Below, one piece after another: positions 49,550 to 60,839 of a DNA stretch of 64,000 nucleotides. This DNA comes from Coriaria nepalensis (Eukaryota > Streptophyta > Magnoliopsida > Cucurbitales > Coriariaceae). The DNA is taken from contig CP114490.1 in assembly GCA_027186245.1 (NCBI GenBank), forward strand, positions 7,014,501-7,078,500, in the 5' to 3' direction. A model generated the notes under the pieces. That model made no database searches. It had not been told where the DNA came from and was given only the letters and a program-made list of their open reading frames with translations. The translations under genes were made by a program, and so were the position numbers. How positions within the stretch are numbered: the stretch's first letter is position 1; every line of letters begins with the position of its first letter.

Positions 49550-51130
49550 TCGGTGGTTTTCCACCCTTTATGTTCGGCCGCTGCCTAGTCACCACCGCCA
49601 CACATTTATGTTGAAGATACGAAGTTGTTACCCAACCTCTATTAGTATCCACACAAACAACAATTTAAAAAGGTTTTCTTGAATCAATCATCATCACATG
49701 TTCATTGATTCACTTAGAAGGGATTTGGGTGAGTGGAAAAAGACTGAATGAATTTTTTTTTTGTCTCTCTCTAAATGGGCGGCAAGACTAGGTCAGGGTT
49801 AGGGTTAGCATCATGTTTCTTCTACAAGGATATAATGCTTAGGCCCTAAGCCTAATTGGACTACTCTAGCTCATTATCCATTTTAACTTATGTTCAGGTT
49901 TTAACCTCCATTTTAATTCCCTGTATTTTAGAAATTAAAATTAATCATAATTTCCAACATAAATTCCAAGTTTACTCGGTAAAATTTTAATTTTAATTTT
50001 TAGTCATACCCATAGCTCAGTTTGATCTATTAATATTTTAATATTAAAATGGTTATTTCCTTTAACCCAAAAAATATATTTTGACCTTTTTAATTAATGA
50101 TTTAATTTTTAAATCAAGTTCTCTAAAAATAAGTCAAATTTTCAAGATTCGAATTATAACCTTTTCAATTCGGTCGCTTTTATTGTGTGACCTACTAGAT
50201 TCTACATTACGCCGACAGGTGAGCCCCACAACTGTTTGTGAGTTTTATTCATTCTTAACAAATGAACCATCTGAATCTTAAAATAATGTTTAAGTTAAAT
50301 AGTTAATAAATTATATTTTATAATTTAATTAACTTTAAATCACCATAACTACATTAGCCTTTAGTAAAACGTATGAGCCACTCGTATAATGATAAGTTCT
50401 CAAAACCTCACAAAAAAACCTATAATGACTATTACCGTACTAGGCTAATCCTTCCATCCGTGCCAAGTTCCAATCCTATTCGTGGATATAGTTTAACTAT
50501 TAAACCTCAATAGACAAGACTAAATGAATCATGTGATTTCTTATGTAATTTAGACAATAAATATATGAAAAACTATTTCTAACCATTCTATTTTGTAAAG
50601 ATTCATTATTGAATAAGATACATCACTCATTGGACATATCCTCTTGATAATGAGGCGATAGATCTCTTCTTATCACCATACAGTTATGCACATACTTGAA
50701 CACATACCCAACAGTTCGCCCTTTTACCGGCTTATGTTTAAAACACGTGGTGCGATATCAAATTATGATATCTCTCATGCTAGGACTGTGGTGATCTCAG
50801 TTTTGAGGATCACAAGTACCATATTCACTTGAAAAGTCTCATTAAGAGTCATTAACATTACCATTGAGACTTGTCGAGTGATCACTTTAGTGCTTTTCTA
50901 TTAATCACATGCATGCCTATGCCGTATTCAACAAATATTGATGATTAAGAGAACATTATTCTTACAATAAGAAGATAGCTCATGTAATACTATTTTCGGA
51001 TTGTCAGTATCTCATTACTATAATCTTACAACCATGAACCATTTATTTCTTAGTTTTATAGCTCTTTGGATCTCATAGAGCATGATCACCATCATTATCC
51101 CAAAGGCTCTTGTCTAAGAAACGATAATAT
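49550..51130. mobile_element. Solo-LTR-like copy (LTR family B, copy 2)
   Basis: Collinear with 18040-19720 over most of its length, including TGTGTGACC (about 50184), CACCATAACTACATTAGCC, a CCTATAATGACTATTA block, TATCCTCTTGATAATGAGG and GAGGATCACAA. Neither gag-pol nor a second LTR is near, so it is probably a solo LTR. Borders are estimates. Confidence 0.55.
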
Positions 51131-52197
51131 ATCATGCCGAACATATATATATATGTTGTCCTTTCGTGATAAGGACATTGCGAGCTTTGTTGTCCCAACT
51201 GATCTTGATTTCAGTTGAGAGTCGTGTATGCATTTAACCTTTATTTTAAGCGCTGCACCTTTTGCTTCAGTTGTTTAATAGGTAACTTCTAAGTTAACTG
51301 CAAGTTGAGGATGTCACGTATTTGAGTCCAAATAGGAAAGGGAAACACTCCATTAACTATGTTCCCCTTTGTCATCTCATTTGTTAATATGTCTATAAAA
51401 ATACTCTCTAACAATACAGTTCATAACCTTTCCTTAGCTGTCTTGACGGATTACGTAGTTGACATCTATGATAATTTAAGAATGGACATATTAAATACAA
51501 TACGAGGTAAATAATCATATGATTATATTTAATTATCAAAGTCATTTGTAAACGATGATCACCACATCATTTAATAAAGAAGGTTAATAGTTATTGACAT
51601 ATATACTTGGCAAACATGTATATTGCAAATTATTTCTTTACAATTGAAGCACGATTGTGCATTATAAATAATCATATGATTATTGACACGTGATTATTGA
51701 GAATTCCATTATAAATAACGATGATTATATTGAACAGTCAAAGTCATTGGTAATATTGAGAATTTTCATTTCACAAGCAAAATATTCTTAATCATCTCAA
51801 AATAGTAGCAAAAAACAGCTTCTGAGGTGTTAACAACTCTTTTTTTTTGGCCAACTGCTTAAAAAAAATTCCCATTTTTATAAAAACTTGAATTGAGGTG
51901 TTAACACCCTATGTTATTAGTACAAGTCCAGATTTCTCAGCCCAATTTCAAACCTCCATTTAGACACCCTAATATCGAAATAGATCCCAAATAGAATTAG
52001 AAGATGAGGAATCATTTCTATATTAAATCGGGGTAAAGATTCTTACCAAAAATATAGATCAAGATTCTAAATTGAATCGATTCGATTATTCGCAAAGAAT
52101 CCGATTCGATCAATTCAATCATTCGCGATGAACGAAATTCAATGCTTCCTTGCAAACCCGATCCAATTCATCGTCTTCAAGATGAACATTATCATTA

Positions 52198-52249
<52 letters not shown>

Positions 52250-53440
52250 AAGCAGACATTTAGTAGAGGTCCCGTTTTGAAGCTAGACCTCCTTCTGAAA
52301 CTCAAGTGTGCTTTGATTTTTTTTTTAATAATAATGTTCATCTTGAAGAAGATGATTTGCAATTGGGTTTACAAGGAAGTAACAGATCGATTGAATCTCA
52401 TTCATCATGAATGATTGAATCGAATTTTTCGTAAAGAATCAATTCAATTCAATTTAAATAACTTATGAAATAATCGAGTCTTTGCGAGAATTTTTATCAT
52501 AAAAAAATTAAATTATTTTCGACCTATTTTCACGGGAAATTAGAATACATTTTTTTTCTACCTAATTTTTTATTTTAAAAATAAAAATAAAAATTAGAAT
52601 TTAAAAAAATTAATATGAAAAATTAAAGATAATTAAAATATTGAGACATAATTATATAAATAAATATCTTTAATAACGTGATCTAAAAATTATATTAAAA
52701 AAAGCTTATTTAAATTTAAAAAAAAAACCTAAAAAACTAGTTAAAAATTATACATAAATAAATCTATAAAAATCAAAACCAAAAAATATATTATGCTTCA
52801 AAATTCAAACTAATATATATACGTAATTTTACGATCTTTTATTTGAATTTGAACCGTTAAGGCGTCTCTGTCTGATCCAGCTGGACTGACAGCTTTGTAG
52901 TACTGATCCCGTTCTCCAATTCCGCGACCGCTCTCGTCGTTTTCTCCATCTCATCAACCCCTCTTTTCCCCCACCCCCTCCCCCTCCCTGGACCCCACGC
53001 TTCCCCAAAAAGGAAAAACACTATTTATTCAAATCTATTAAACAAAATACATATAAAAAACAATATAAACAAAACTGAACTGCATCACGTAAATGCTCTC
53101 CAGCCTGGCTCAGTCAAACTTATCCTCAGAACCGCCTAGTATCAATTTATCGCGCGACCCCCCCAATCGGTTCCGGTTTCCAGTAAAAACCGTCCTCCAA
53201 ATTGCAGTTACGAGTCAAACTAGGAAACTAACTAACAACTCCCCCTCGAGAAATTCCATAACGCCCGAGATTTTCAGTTGAGTGGGGGAAGAATATGGGA
53301 TCCTCGGAAATTCACGTTCCTACGCGTGGTAGTTATACAGTTGTATACTTATGTTAACCGGTAACCGTGTAGTGCCCGTTGCCTTAACGTTTTCTTACCA
53401 GAATTCGTTTACCGGCTCTATCAGTTACCCTAACCCTTCT
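51131..53440. other. Intergenic DNA with AT microsatellite, MYB upstream region
   Basis: No gene seen. An (AT)n run of about 47 bp occupies 52203-52249. The flanking 52090-52480 contains CGATTCGATT/AATCGATTC words in both orientations, possibly a decayed foldback element around the microsatellite. From 52850 the sequence becomes C/T-rich and gene-like in composition but has no believable frame; 53093-53281 is open but unrecognised and is more likely promoter or leader of the MYB gene. Confidence 0.35.
52203..52249. repeat. (AT)n microsatellite
   Basis: About 23 uninterrupted AT dinucleotides. It sits near the middle of a segment whose flanks share words in opposite orientation, such as GATGAACATTAT on the left against ATAATGTTCATC on the right. 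Confidence 0.9.
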
Positions 53441-53444
53441 CTTT

Positions 53445-53450
53445 TATAAA
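53445..53450 (+). promoter_or_regulatory. TATA box of the MYB gene
   Basis: CTTTTATAAACC lies about 160 bp before the MYB ATG and is followed by a CT-rich stretch (CCTCTCTCCG, then more CTCTCT), the usual surroundings of a plant transcription start. A leader of about 125-135 nt would result. Motif and spacing only. Confidence 0.6.
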
Positions 53451-53608
53451 CCTCTCTCCGCCCCTTGCCTCTCTCAAGTAGAGGCTTCGCCTTCCTCTTC
53501 CCCTCCCTCTCTCTCTGAGAATCTTGAAACTCTCTTTCTTTCCTTTTTTTTCTTTAAGAATTATTAGAATTTATATTCGTAAAATCTTGAAAGCTAGGGT
53601 TTTGGTTT

Positions 53609-54547
53609 ATGGAGTCGTCGAAGAGGAGCGTGGATCGGATCAAAGGTCCATGGAGTCCCGATGAAGATGATTCCTTGAGGAGACTTGTGAAACGGTACGG
53701 GGCTAGGAACTGGTCTATTATAAGCAAGTCGATTTCCGGAAGGTCGGGGAAATCTTGTCGCCTGCGGTGGTGCAATCAGCTCTCCCCTGAAGTTGAACAC
53801 CGTCCTTTTACGGCGGAGGAAGACGATCTAATCTTTCAGGCTCACGCTAAGTACGGTAATAAGTGGGCCACTATCGCAAGGCTTCTTAATGGCCGCACGG
53901 ATAACTCGATCAAAAACCACTGGAACTCTACCTTGAAGAGGAAGTATTCCTCAGTGGCTGAAGATGGAGCGACGGTCGATGAACCGGCTGAGAAAAAATT
54001 AGCTACTGCTAGTAATCGTGGTCTGGCGCCGATATCTGCTTCTCGCATTTCATTAACTCCAGGAAGTCCATCTGGATCCGTTGTTAGCGAGTTAGGTCTA
54101 CCGCCTACGGTTTCTTCTTTCAATGATTTTCAATCCATCGTGAAAAGTGGCGAGATCTCAACTCCTGTACAGCAGGTCGATTCGATATCGAATCAGAATA
54201 GCGTGGATAATCCGTCGACTGAACTAACTCTGTGTTTGCCAGGATTCGACTCAGCTGGGCGACTGAATAATGACTCGGCTCCGCCGCAGCCTTCACAGCC
54301 GCATAGGGAGGAAAGGGGATCAACGCCTGCGGAGCCGGAGAGCAAACAGCTTTCTTTTGGATCGGAGTTGTTGTCTGTGATGCAGGAAATGATACGTAAA
54401 GAAGTGGCAAATTACATGGCCGGTCGGACCGGGTTGGAGGAGCTTTGTTTGAATATCTGCAATAGTGATGGCGTCATAAACACTGGGATCAAGCGCATTG
54501 GAATCAACAAGGTTGATTCTATAGAAAAGGAAAATATTAAAAAATAG
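53609..54547 (+). CDS. R2R3-MYB transcription factor, subgroup 22 (MYB44/70/73/77-like)
   Basis: Intronless, 312 aa. The R2 repeat (about 12-60) has Trp15, Trp35 and Trp54; the R3 repeat (about 64-111) has Phe67, Trp86 and Trp105. The recognition segments [17 protein letters not shown] and [18 protein letters not shown] are those of subgroup 22. C-terminal to it, [13 protein letters not shown] (146-157) corresponds to the subgroup 22.1 motif. An EAR-type LxLxL (LTLCL, 206-210) predicts repression, and [17 protein letters not shown] is the conserved late motif of the group. The second subgroup motif (22.2) is not recognisable, so the protein may belong to a divergent branch (MYB1/25/109-like). 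Such factors act in the nucleus in ABA, wound and salt responses. The coding sequence is much more GC-rich than its flanks. The start is the first ATG downstream of the TATA element. Confidence 0.95.
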   Translation: MESSKRSVDRIKGPWSPDEDDSLRRLVKRYGARNWSIISKSISGRSGKSCRLRWCNQLSPEVEHRPFTAEEDDLIFQAHAKYGNKWATIARLLNGRTDNSIKNHWNSTLKRKYSSVAEDGATVDEPAEKKLATASNRGLAPISASRISLTPGSPSGSVVSELGLPPTVSSFNDFQSIVKSGEISTPVQQVDSISNQNSVDNPSTELTLCLPGFDSAGRLNNDSAPPQPSQPHREERGSTPAEPESKQLSFGSELLSVMQEMIRKEVANYMAGRTGLEELCLNICNSDGVINTGIKRIGINKVDSIEKENIKK

Positions 54548-55165
54548 AAAAAAATATATAAATAATAATAATAAAAATAGAGAAAATAGTTGAAGAGAAC
54601 AAAATTAGGAGAGAAAAAGTTAATATTATTTTGTTTTGTCTTTCGCTTTTCGGTTGGGAAAAATCATTTTGGTGATGAGACTGTACAGAACGTAGAGAGG
54701 ACGTGGGAATCAATCCAAGATTCCAAGATGATGTTACTTGTTAGGATTTGCTTCAAACTACAGTAAATTTTCTTGATATATATATTTTTTTGGGGGGCCG
54801 AATCTTGAATTTTTATTTCTTGTTTTTTCTGGTTTGAATTTTTTACGTATATTTTAAGAAAAGTGATTTTTTTTTTCCGTTTCGTATCACTTTCATCTAA
54901 AAAGTAGACTCAATATAAAATTAGTTGAGAAGATGATCTTCCCCTTTTACTTTTGTTGAGTTTTTAAATTAAAAATAAAAAGTAAGTAAAATTACTGAAA
55001 AATTTATTTTCAGTTAAATTTTTTGATTTTTAAAAATGAAAAAAATCTCTTAGCTTCCCTCTATTTCATGCACAATCATCTTCTCCAACCTAATAACTTT
55101 ATCTTTATTTTTATCTTTTTCATCTTCTTTGACCCAAAATCAAAAGGTTCATCTTCTTCAAAATT
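54548..55165. other. 3' flank of the MYB gene
   Basis: AT-rich 3' UTR with several AATAATAAAAATA-like signals at 54555-54580, then spacer. No further gene before 55166. Confidence 0.4.
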
Positions 55166-57019
55166 ATGATTCGAACTACAAATTCGAGTTCTGAGGAGTT
55201 AAAGAAGAGGCATAATTCGCGAGAAGAAGCCATGAATGACAATAAGCGAGTTAAGTTGGTGTCGGAATCAATGGGTGAAAATGATGAAGCTTCACCCAAA
55301 GTAAAATTACGATCACATCAAAATTAGGGAATTTTTCGCAATACTCACTATTTTGTGTGTGTTTTCGGAATAAATTATGTATGTTTGGACTGAAATTTTG
55401 GTGAATATGATGAGTAATTGAAGACAATAGCGCCTTAATTTTGTTGTTCATGAACTGGCCCATGGCTCGAGCTCTAAATACCTTTTACTTCAAGATCTCT
55501 AATTTACTCATCTTAAGAGTTTGATGAGTCTTGAAAATACCCATCGAGCATTGTGGTTAGAGACTTCCAAGTTTCTAACTGAAAGGATACTATGGTCTTT
55601 CACTAATATTAATTACCTTATTGTTAAAATTATTTTATTATTAGAGTTACTTTATTGTTATAATTACTTTATTGTAACCCTAATGATCATTATATATATA
55701 AATGTACTTATTATACTTTATTGAAACATATTAATATAATTACATATTTAAATATAATTACAACCTCTATTCTTTAATGGTATCAGAACACCACAAGCTA
55801 ACACCATTTTTTTAAAAATTCAACTCACTCTTCCTTGAATCATGACTTCTCAATAACTACAATTTCCCTAAGCATAACATCACTCACCATAACCTCCGTT
55901 GTAACTACTTCAACTCCTGCCAACATAATCGTAGCCACACCGTTAATACAATTCCCAATCCAACACATAACTAGTTTTATATCCACTCGTTTTGATGGAA
56001 CAAATTACTTTACTTGAAAATTTTAGATAAAGTTCATCCTCATTACCACCGATCTAATACAATATGTGGAAAGTTTTCTACAGGCACCATATATCACAAA
56101 TCTCTAATAACATACTCTTGAATACCTAACTTGGAGAAAAACTGACCGCTTTGTATGCTCCGTAATCAATATCACACTATCTTCAAACGTCGCACAATAA
56201 ACGCTCATTACTCAAATTACAGCTCCTTCTAACTGAAAGATCTCGACACCCTGAGCTATTTTCTTGGAATTGAAGCTCTCTCCACTTCTACTAGCCTTCT
56301 CGTTGTTCGCCACCTATCAACTGCGAACCAAATTGTGGATGCTCTTACTTGGAGTCTTTTCTCTTACATGGTTTCAGTATCTACGATTTAAGCTCACTGT
56401 GGGTACTTGTATTTCGTTTGAGGGTGAATGAAAGGATACTATGATCTTTTACTAATATTAGTTACCTTATTGTTAAAGTTACTTTATTATTAGAGTTACG
56501 TTATTGTTATAGTTACCTTATTGTAACCCTAGTGATCCCTATAGATATAGATGTACTTGTTGTATTTTATTGAACTATATTTATACAATTACATATTTGA
56601 ATATTCTCTATAGCCTCTACTCTTTCACTAACCTTAATGCTAAATGGCTTGGAAGTATCTGACCTTAATGCTCGATGGCTCGATGGGTTCTTAAGACTAT
56701 ACCCTCGAGTCATCGAGCATTAAGGCCAGAAACTTCAATACTCGATGGCTTGTGGTTCTTAATACTATACCCTCCAACCCTCGAGCGTTAATGGTTGGTT
56801 TAAATTTCAAATCATTTTTATTGTTTAGCTTATAATTATTTAGATTAATCTTTATTTTCAACTTGTTTTTTTTTCATTTAAGGAGAAAGTACTTGCAAGT
56901 TGTCATGAACTTAGAACCCTTCTTAGTGAAGAAGATGTATACAAAACCTACATTTCTATGATTGCAAAGAAAGAAGTGGCGGTTGTTGATATCAAGGAAA
57001 GCTCACCCCACGACAGTTG
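55166..57019 (+). CDS. Candidate two-exon small gene of unknown function (low confidence)
   Basis: Exon 1 would be 55166-55300 (starting MIRTTNSSSEELKKRHNS and running to ENDEASPK), with a donor AAA|GTAAAA. Exon 2 would be about 56881-57019 (starting EKVLASCHELRTLLSEEDVY, ending VVDIKESSPHDS), after an acceptor ATTTAAG|GAG. Phase is preserved and the product would be about 90 aa, hydrophilic, with a basic KKRHNSREE stretch in exon 1 and a possible short helix in exon 2. Both pieces look more protein-like than their surroundings (mixed codons, few AT-only codons). No family was recognised, and the acceptor (AAG) is poor. The intron would hold a mini-copia element and hairpin repeats. It could equally be two pieces of a dead gene. 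Confidence 0.25.
55580..55777 (+). repeat. Left LTR of the mini-copia element
   Basis: Starts TGAAAGGATACTATGG, has internal TTATTGTTAAAATTA and ATATATATAAATGTAC segments (possible TATA region), and ends TCTTTAA where the right LTR has TCTTTCA. The loss of the terminal CA is a point change. Confidence 0.88.
56429..56627 (+). repeat. Right LTR of the mini-copia element
   Basis: Starts TGAAAGGATACTATGA and ends CTCTTTCA, followed by the target duplication CTAAC. Divergence from the left LTR is roughly 12-15% by eye, which dates the insertion as fairly old. Confidence 0.88.
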
Positions 57020-57539
57020 AACATATTTAGGAGGTATACTTGTGATAAACATGTATCCTTGTTTTGGCATTAGTTAGTTTGTGATATTTATCAATGATAT
57101 ATATATAACTTTGGCGTTGTAACTATTATCCATTTGATGGTTGGAGTTAGTACAAAGTTTATATTATCCATTATTATAATTATTATTTGTGTATCTAAGT
57201 TAGATTTTAAAGCTATGATACTTACATATTAAACTTAACATTTTTTGGAGAAAACAAAATAACATTTTTGGCCTCGAGAAAAAAAAAATGAACCTCTTTT
57301 AGTCTCTATCAACGAAGCTTGATGGCTTGAGGGGTCTTCTAGAAACATCCCTCAAGCAATCGAGTTTATAGGACAAAGACTTAAAAAACTATATCTCCAA
57401 AATTTGATGGCTCGAGTGCCCTCTAAAAGCACCACTCAAGCAATTGAATTTAGAAGACAGAGACTTTCGATGGCTCGAGAGGTCCCCTCAAAATCCCCTC
57501 GAGTCCTAAAGATTATACATTTTATAAATATTCTTTAGT

Positions 57540-58245
57540 CCTAGACCTTAAATGCTAGATCCTAAATAATAAATCTATCATCTTAATCCTAAAACCTAAA
57601 CATTTCATATTAAATCCTAAGTGTTTGACATTTCATATTAAACGTTAAACCTTTCATCTTAATCCCTAAAACCTAAACACTTCATATTAAAACATACTTG
57701 CTAGACATTTCATATTAAACCTTAAATATTAAACCTTTCATCTTAATCACGAAATAAATCATAACCTTTTTCATATTAAACCCTAAGTGTTAGATCTTTC
57801 ATCTAAAACCCTAAACATTAAACCTTTCATATTGAACCATAAGTATTAATTCTTTCATCTTAAATCCTAAAACTTAAACCTTTCATATTGAACCATAAAT
57901 CTTAGATTTTTCATCTCAAACTATAAAGTTTAAACACTTCATATTAAACCCTAAACCTTAAATTTTTCATCTCAAACCCTAAAGCTTAAGCTTTCATCTT
58001 AAACCCTAAAACTAAAATCTTTCATATTAAACTCTAAACCTTAGATCTTTATCTCAAATCATAAAGCTTAAACCTTTCATCTTAAACCCTAGTCTTAGAT
58101 CTTTTATCTTAAATCCTAAACTTTAGATCTTTCATCTCAAACCATAAATCTTAAACTTTTCATCTTAAACCTATGTCTTAGATCTTTTATCTTCAACTCT
58201 AAAGTTTAAATATTTTTATCTTAAACCTTTCATATACTTCAAACA
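57540..58245. repeat. Degenerate minisatellite with CCCTAAA-like words
   Basis: About 25-30 imperfect repeats of a unit of 20-30 bp run through this stretch. The unit combines AAACCCTAAA or AATCCTAAA with TTAGATCTTTCATCTT or TTTCATATTAAA. The plant telomere heptamer CCCTAAA occurs many times but never as a head-to-tail array, so this is not a true interstitial telomere; it is more likely a diverged minisatellite. The strand is AT-rich with very few G. Confidence 0.8.
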
Positions 58246-58460
58246 CTTTACAAATCTCAAGAGCACGATGGCTCTTTTCAAACTCATCGAACCCTCAAGA
58301 TTTGAGGTCAGTGACTTCAAACTCTCTGCTTTTTAATCTCGAGGGCACGATCAGAAGTTTTCAGACCCATTGATCCCTCGAGATTGGAGATCAGCAAATT
58401 CAAACTCTTTATTTTTTTAATCTCGAGGCCTGAATGAGAACTTCCTAAACCTATTGAGCT

Positions 58461-60301
58461 CTCATCTCGTTGAAAGAACACTTTAAACAATCCCAATAAT
58501 AATAAAAATTATAAGGAAAATTCATCATAAAAATGGGTAACTCAATGAATAAATATTCAGATGAAAGTTTGATTACATTACATTCAAAAGCGAAATCAAA
58601 ATCATAAAATATAAAAAGATTACATTAAATCAGATCACTATGATTGGGTTCTCAAGAGGCTATAGGTGGTAGATGAATTGGGTCATTTCTTATATATAGC
58701 AGAGAAGACAACAATTTACTCTATGAGTTGTACTATGGTTGAATGTGAATTCATTATGATCTACATCGATAGAACCATAGACAACTTCCAACACGTGAGT
58801 ATACATGACATTAGATTCGACCAAAACTCAATTGATCCCTCTATGTCAATGCCAATACCACAAATTCTCCTTCTTATTTAGGTTTACATTCTCATTCCTT
58901 TCATTATTAAAGTATATCATTACGAAAAGTGTTTTCATTTCTATAGAAGAGATGAAATAAATGAATTAAACACTAATACTCGATGGTTTCACCAATGCTT
59001 GATTGCTCAAGGCCTTACATTCCTCGAGTTATTGAGAATTAATCTCAAGCTACGTACGCAAATACATCTGGTTTTATTTTTATTTCACACATAGTATCAA
59101 TTTTGTAATATTGTGTTCCAACATTTCAAGAATTTAAGTAGTTCTAAGACACATTGAACATATATTTTGAAACGAAGAAGAGTTGGTCCTGTTTGGATAG
59201 AGATTTCAAAATACATTTTTGGTAGACATGATTTAATATTTCACAATAAAATGTTTCAACTTTCAATAATCATAAAAATATCATTAAAAATTCAAAAATT
59301 ATATTTTCAATTTCTTCTACAATTTTTTGCTACCTTTTTTCTTGTTGCCGGAAAGAAAATAGCATCGATCTCCTTCCATAGAGGTCCAAGCTCTAGATCT
59401 GGAGTCTGGATCTCCATTGATGGAGCTCTAGGAGCTTCGAGGATCTGAAGGCTGGACCTTTATGGATGGAGCTTGGTGCTGGTTTTTTTTCACCGGCGAG
59501 ATAGTGACGGTAATAAATTGTAGAAGAAACTAAACATATAATTTTAAAATTTTTTGGGGTGATTTTTATATTTATTAAAAGTTAATCAAAAGATAAAAAT
59601 CTGACATAATTTGACATGTTTGTTCCCCTTTTAAATCGCGACACATCATCAAAATACCTTTTAAAACACGAAACACATTCTGAAATGCCTAGCATAACAA
59701 CCCATTCACTATTTACCAAACATTATCTATAAAATCGTTTGGTCCCCTAACAAAAGATATGCTATGTTGTCTGTCATATTGAATTCGAACATGGAATTTC
59801 AATTCCTTACTCTGCATTTCTTATTCTGTTAAAATAGCATAAATTTATGAAAAGTTTTAGTATGGATGCATATGATATCACAAATATAATATTAATAATA
59901 AATATTATTTTTGATATAATATACAAAAGTAATATTTAATATCGTATTTGATATCAGTTTTATTTATTAGGTTATAAAATTCTATAATCAATGTGAAAAT
60001 TTATAAAAATATTCTCTAGTCAATATAGATTGCAAGATTTTTATTATTTTATTATTTATTCTAAATTATAAGGCCAATGAATGTGGTTGGAGCCTTAGAC
60101 CTTAGAGAGCGTAGCTCTAAACGAAAATAAATGACTTCATGAAATATTTACTCATGTTTAAAAAGATTATAGTCAGACAATTTTCTTCCAATTTTTAGTG
60201 ATTAGATTTTTTTTTTGGTTAACAAGATAGATGTTACAAAATAATTTTTGTCTCCTCTTATATTATTGTTATAAATTAGGTTAAATTATAATTTTTGTAT
60301 C

Positions 60302-60341
<40 letters not shown>

Positions 60342-60839
60342 CATCACGATTATACTATTTTCATCCTTTAATTTTAATACAAAGTATTTTCATACATTGG
60401 GTGTATAAGAGAAAAAATGGTATGCCTTTTAGCTTATTATTTTTAAAATGAGATAAAAATATAAAAATACTAAATTATTCTCAATATTAAAAAAAAAATT
60501 ATGAAAAAAAAAAGTTAGATCGACAATTATACCATCTCCCTACCACATCTTTCAAACAATAATCTGCGCATCCATATCCTAAAACATGCCTTCATCAGGG
60601 TTCAATAAAGGAGTAAGAATCAAGTATATGAGGATGACCACATCAAGGGAGTAAGAATAATCGAAGATTATAATAACTTATATCATATACCGACTGATGA
60701 ACTATCGTCATAATCTTTATATATAGTGCATTATCACAACCGGGAGAAGAAATTGAAGGTGAAGAGATTGTTATCCTCATTGCTATCCAACCTTCCACAT
60801 GCGGTGAAAGCATTTCAATTCTAATTATTTTTTCCCAAT
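58461..60839. other. AT-rich intergenic DNA
   Basis: Open stretches at 58666-58881 and 59167-59448 (+) have no recognisable family. 58975-59045 holds another hairpin-family unit. An (AT)n run of about 30 bp occurs at 60307-60337. From about 60660 the sequence may already be the degraded left part of the MULE. Confidence 0.35.

Larger units (their letters stand above)
55580..56627 (+). mobile_element. Internally deleted Ty1/copia-like retrotransposon with two LTRs and target duplication
   Basis: LTRs are 55580-55777 (198 bp) and 56429-56627 (199 bp), both starting TGAAAGGATACTATG and ending CTTTMA, with only scattered substitutions. The flanks are a 5 bp target duplication CTAAC (55575-55579 and 56628-56632). 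A primer-binding site TGGTATCAGAAC follows the left LTR at 55778, complementary to the 3' end of initiator Met-tRNA as in copia elements. The 650 bp interior keeps a degraded start of gag (FDGTNYFT at about 55993-56016, then YVESFLQAPYI) joined to the degraded end of pol (LGIE near 56264, and ANQIVDAL near 56326). The central part of pol is missing. It is therefore a short, non-autonomous derivative. A purine-rich GAGGGTGAA precedes the right LTR. Confidence 0.9.
55440..58460. repeat. Dispersed/tandem hairpin repeats with GATGGCTCGAG / CTCGAG cores
   Basis: Several short inverted repeats share the words CTCGATGGCTCGA, CCCTCGAG and CATCGAGC. The clearest are 56661-56688 with 56701-56727 (arms about 27 bp with three mismatches, loop 12 bp), 57315-57333 with 57349-57366 (arms 18-19 bp), about 57405-57425 with about 57430-57452, and 58335-58345 with 58375-58385 (perfect 11 bp AATCTCGAGGG arms). 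A related unit lies at about 55453-55555, and others outside this block at about 48205-48290 and 58975-59045. The units are interrupted by the mini-copia insertion and by the CCCTAAA-like minisatellite. No transposase or terminal repeats were seen. Confidence 0.6.

Noticed and set aside
57540..58245. True interstitial telomere array
   Set aside because: CCCTAAA words are never directly repeated head to tail; they are spaced by other sequence, so the block is better called a minisatellite.
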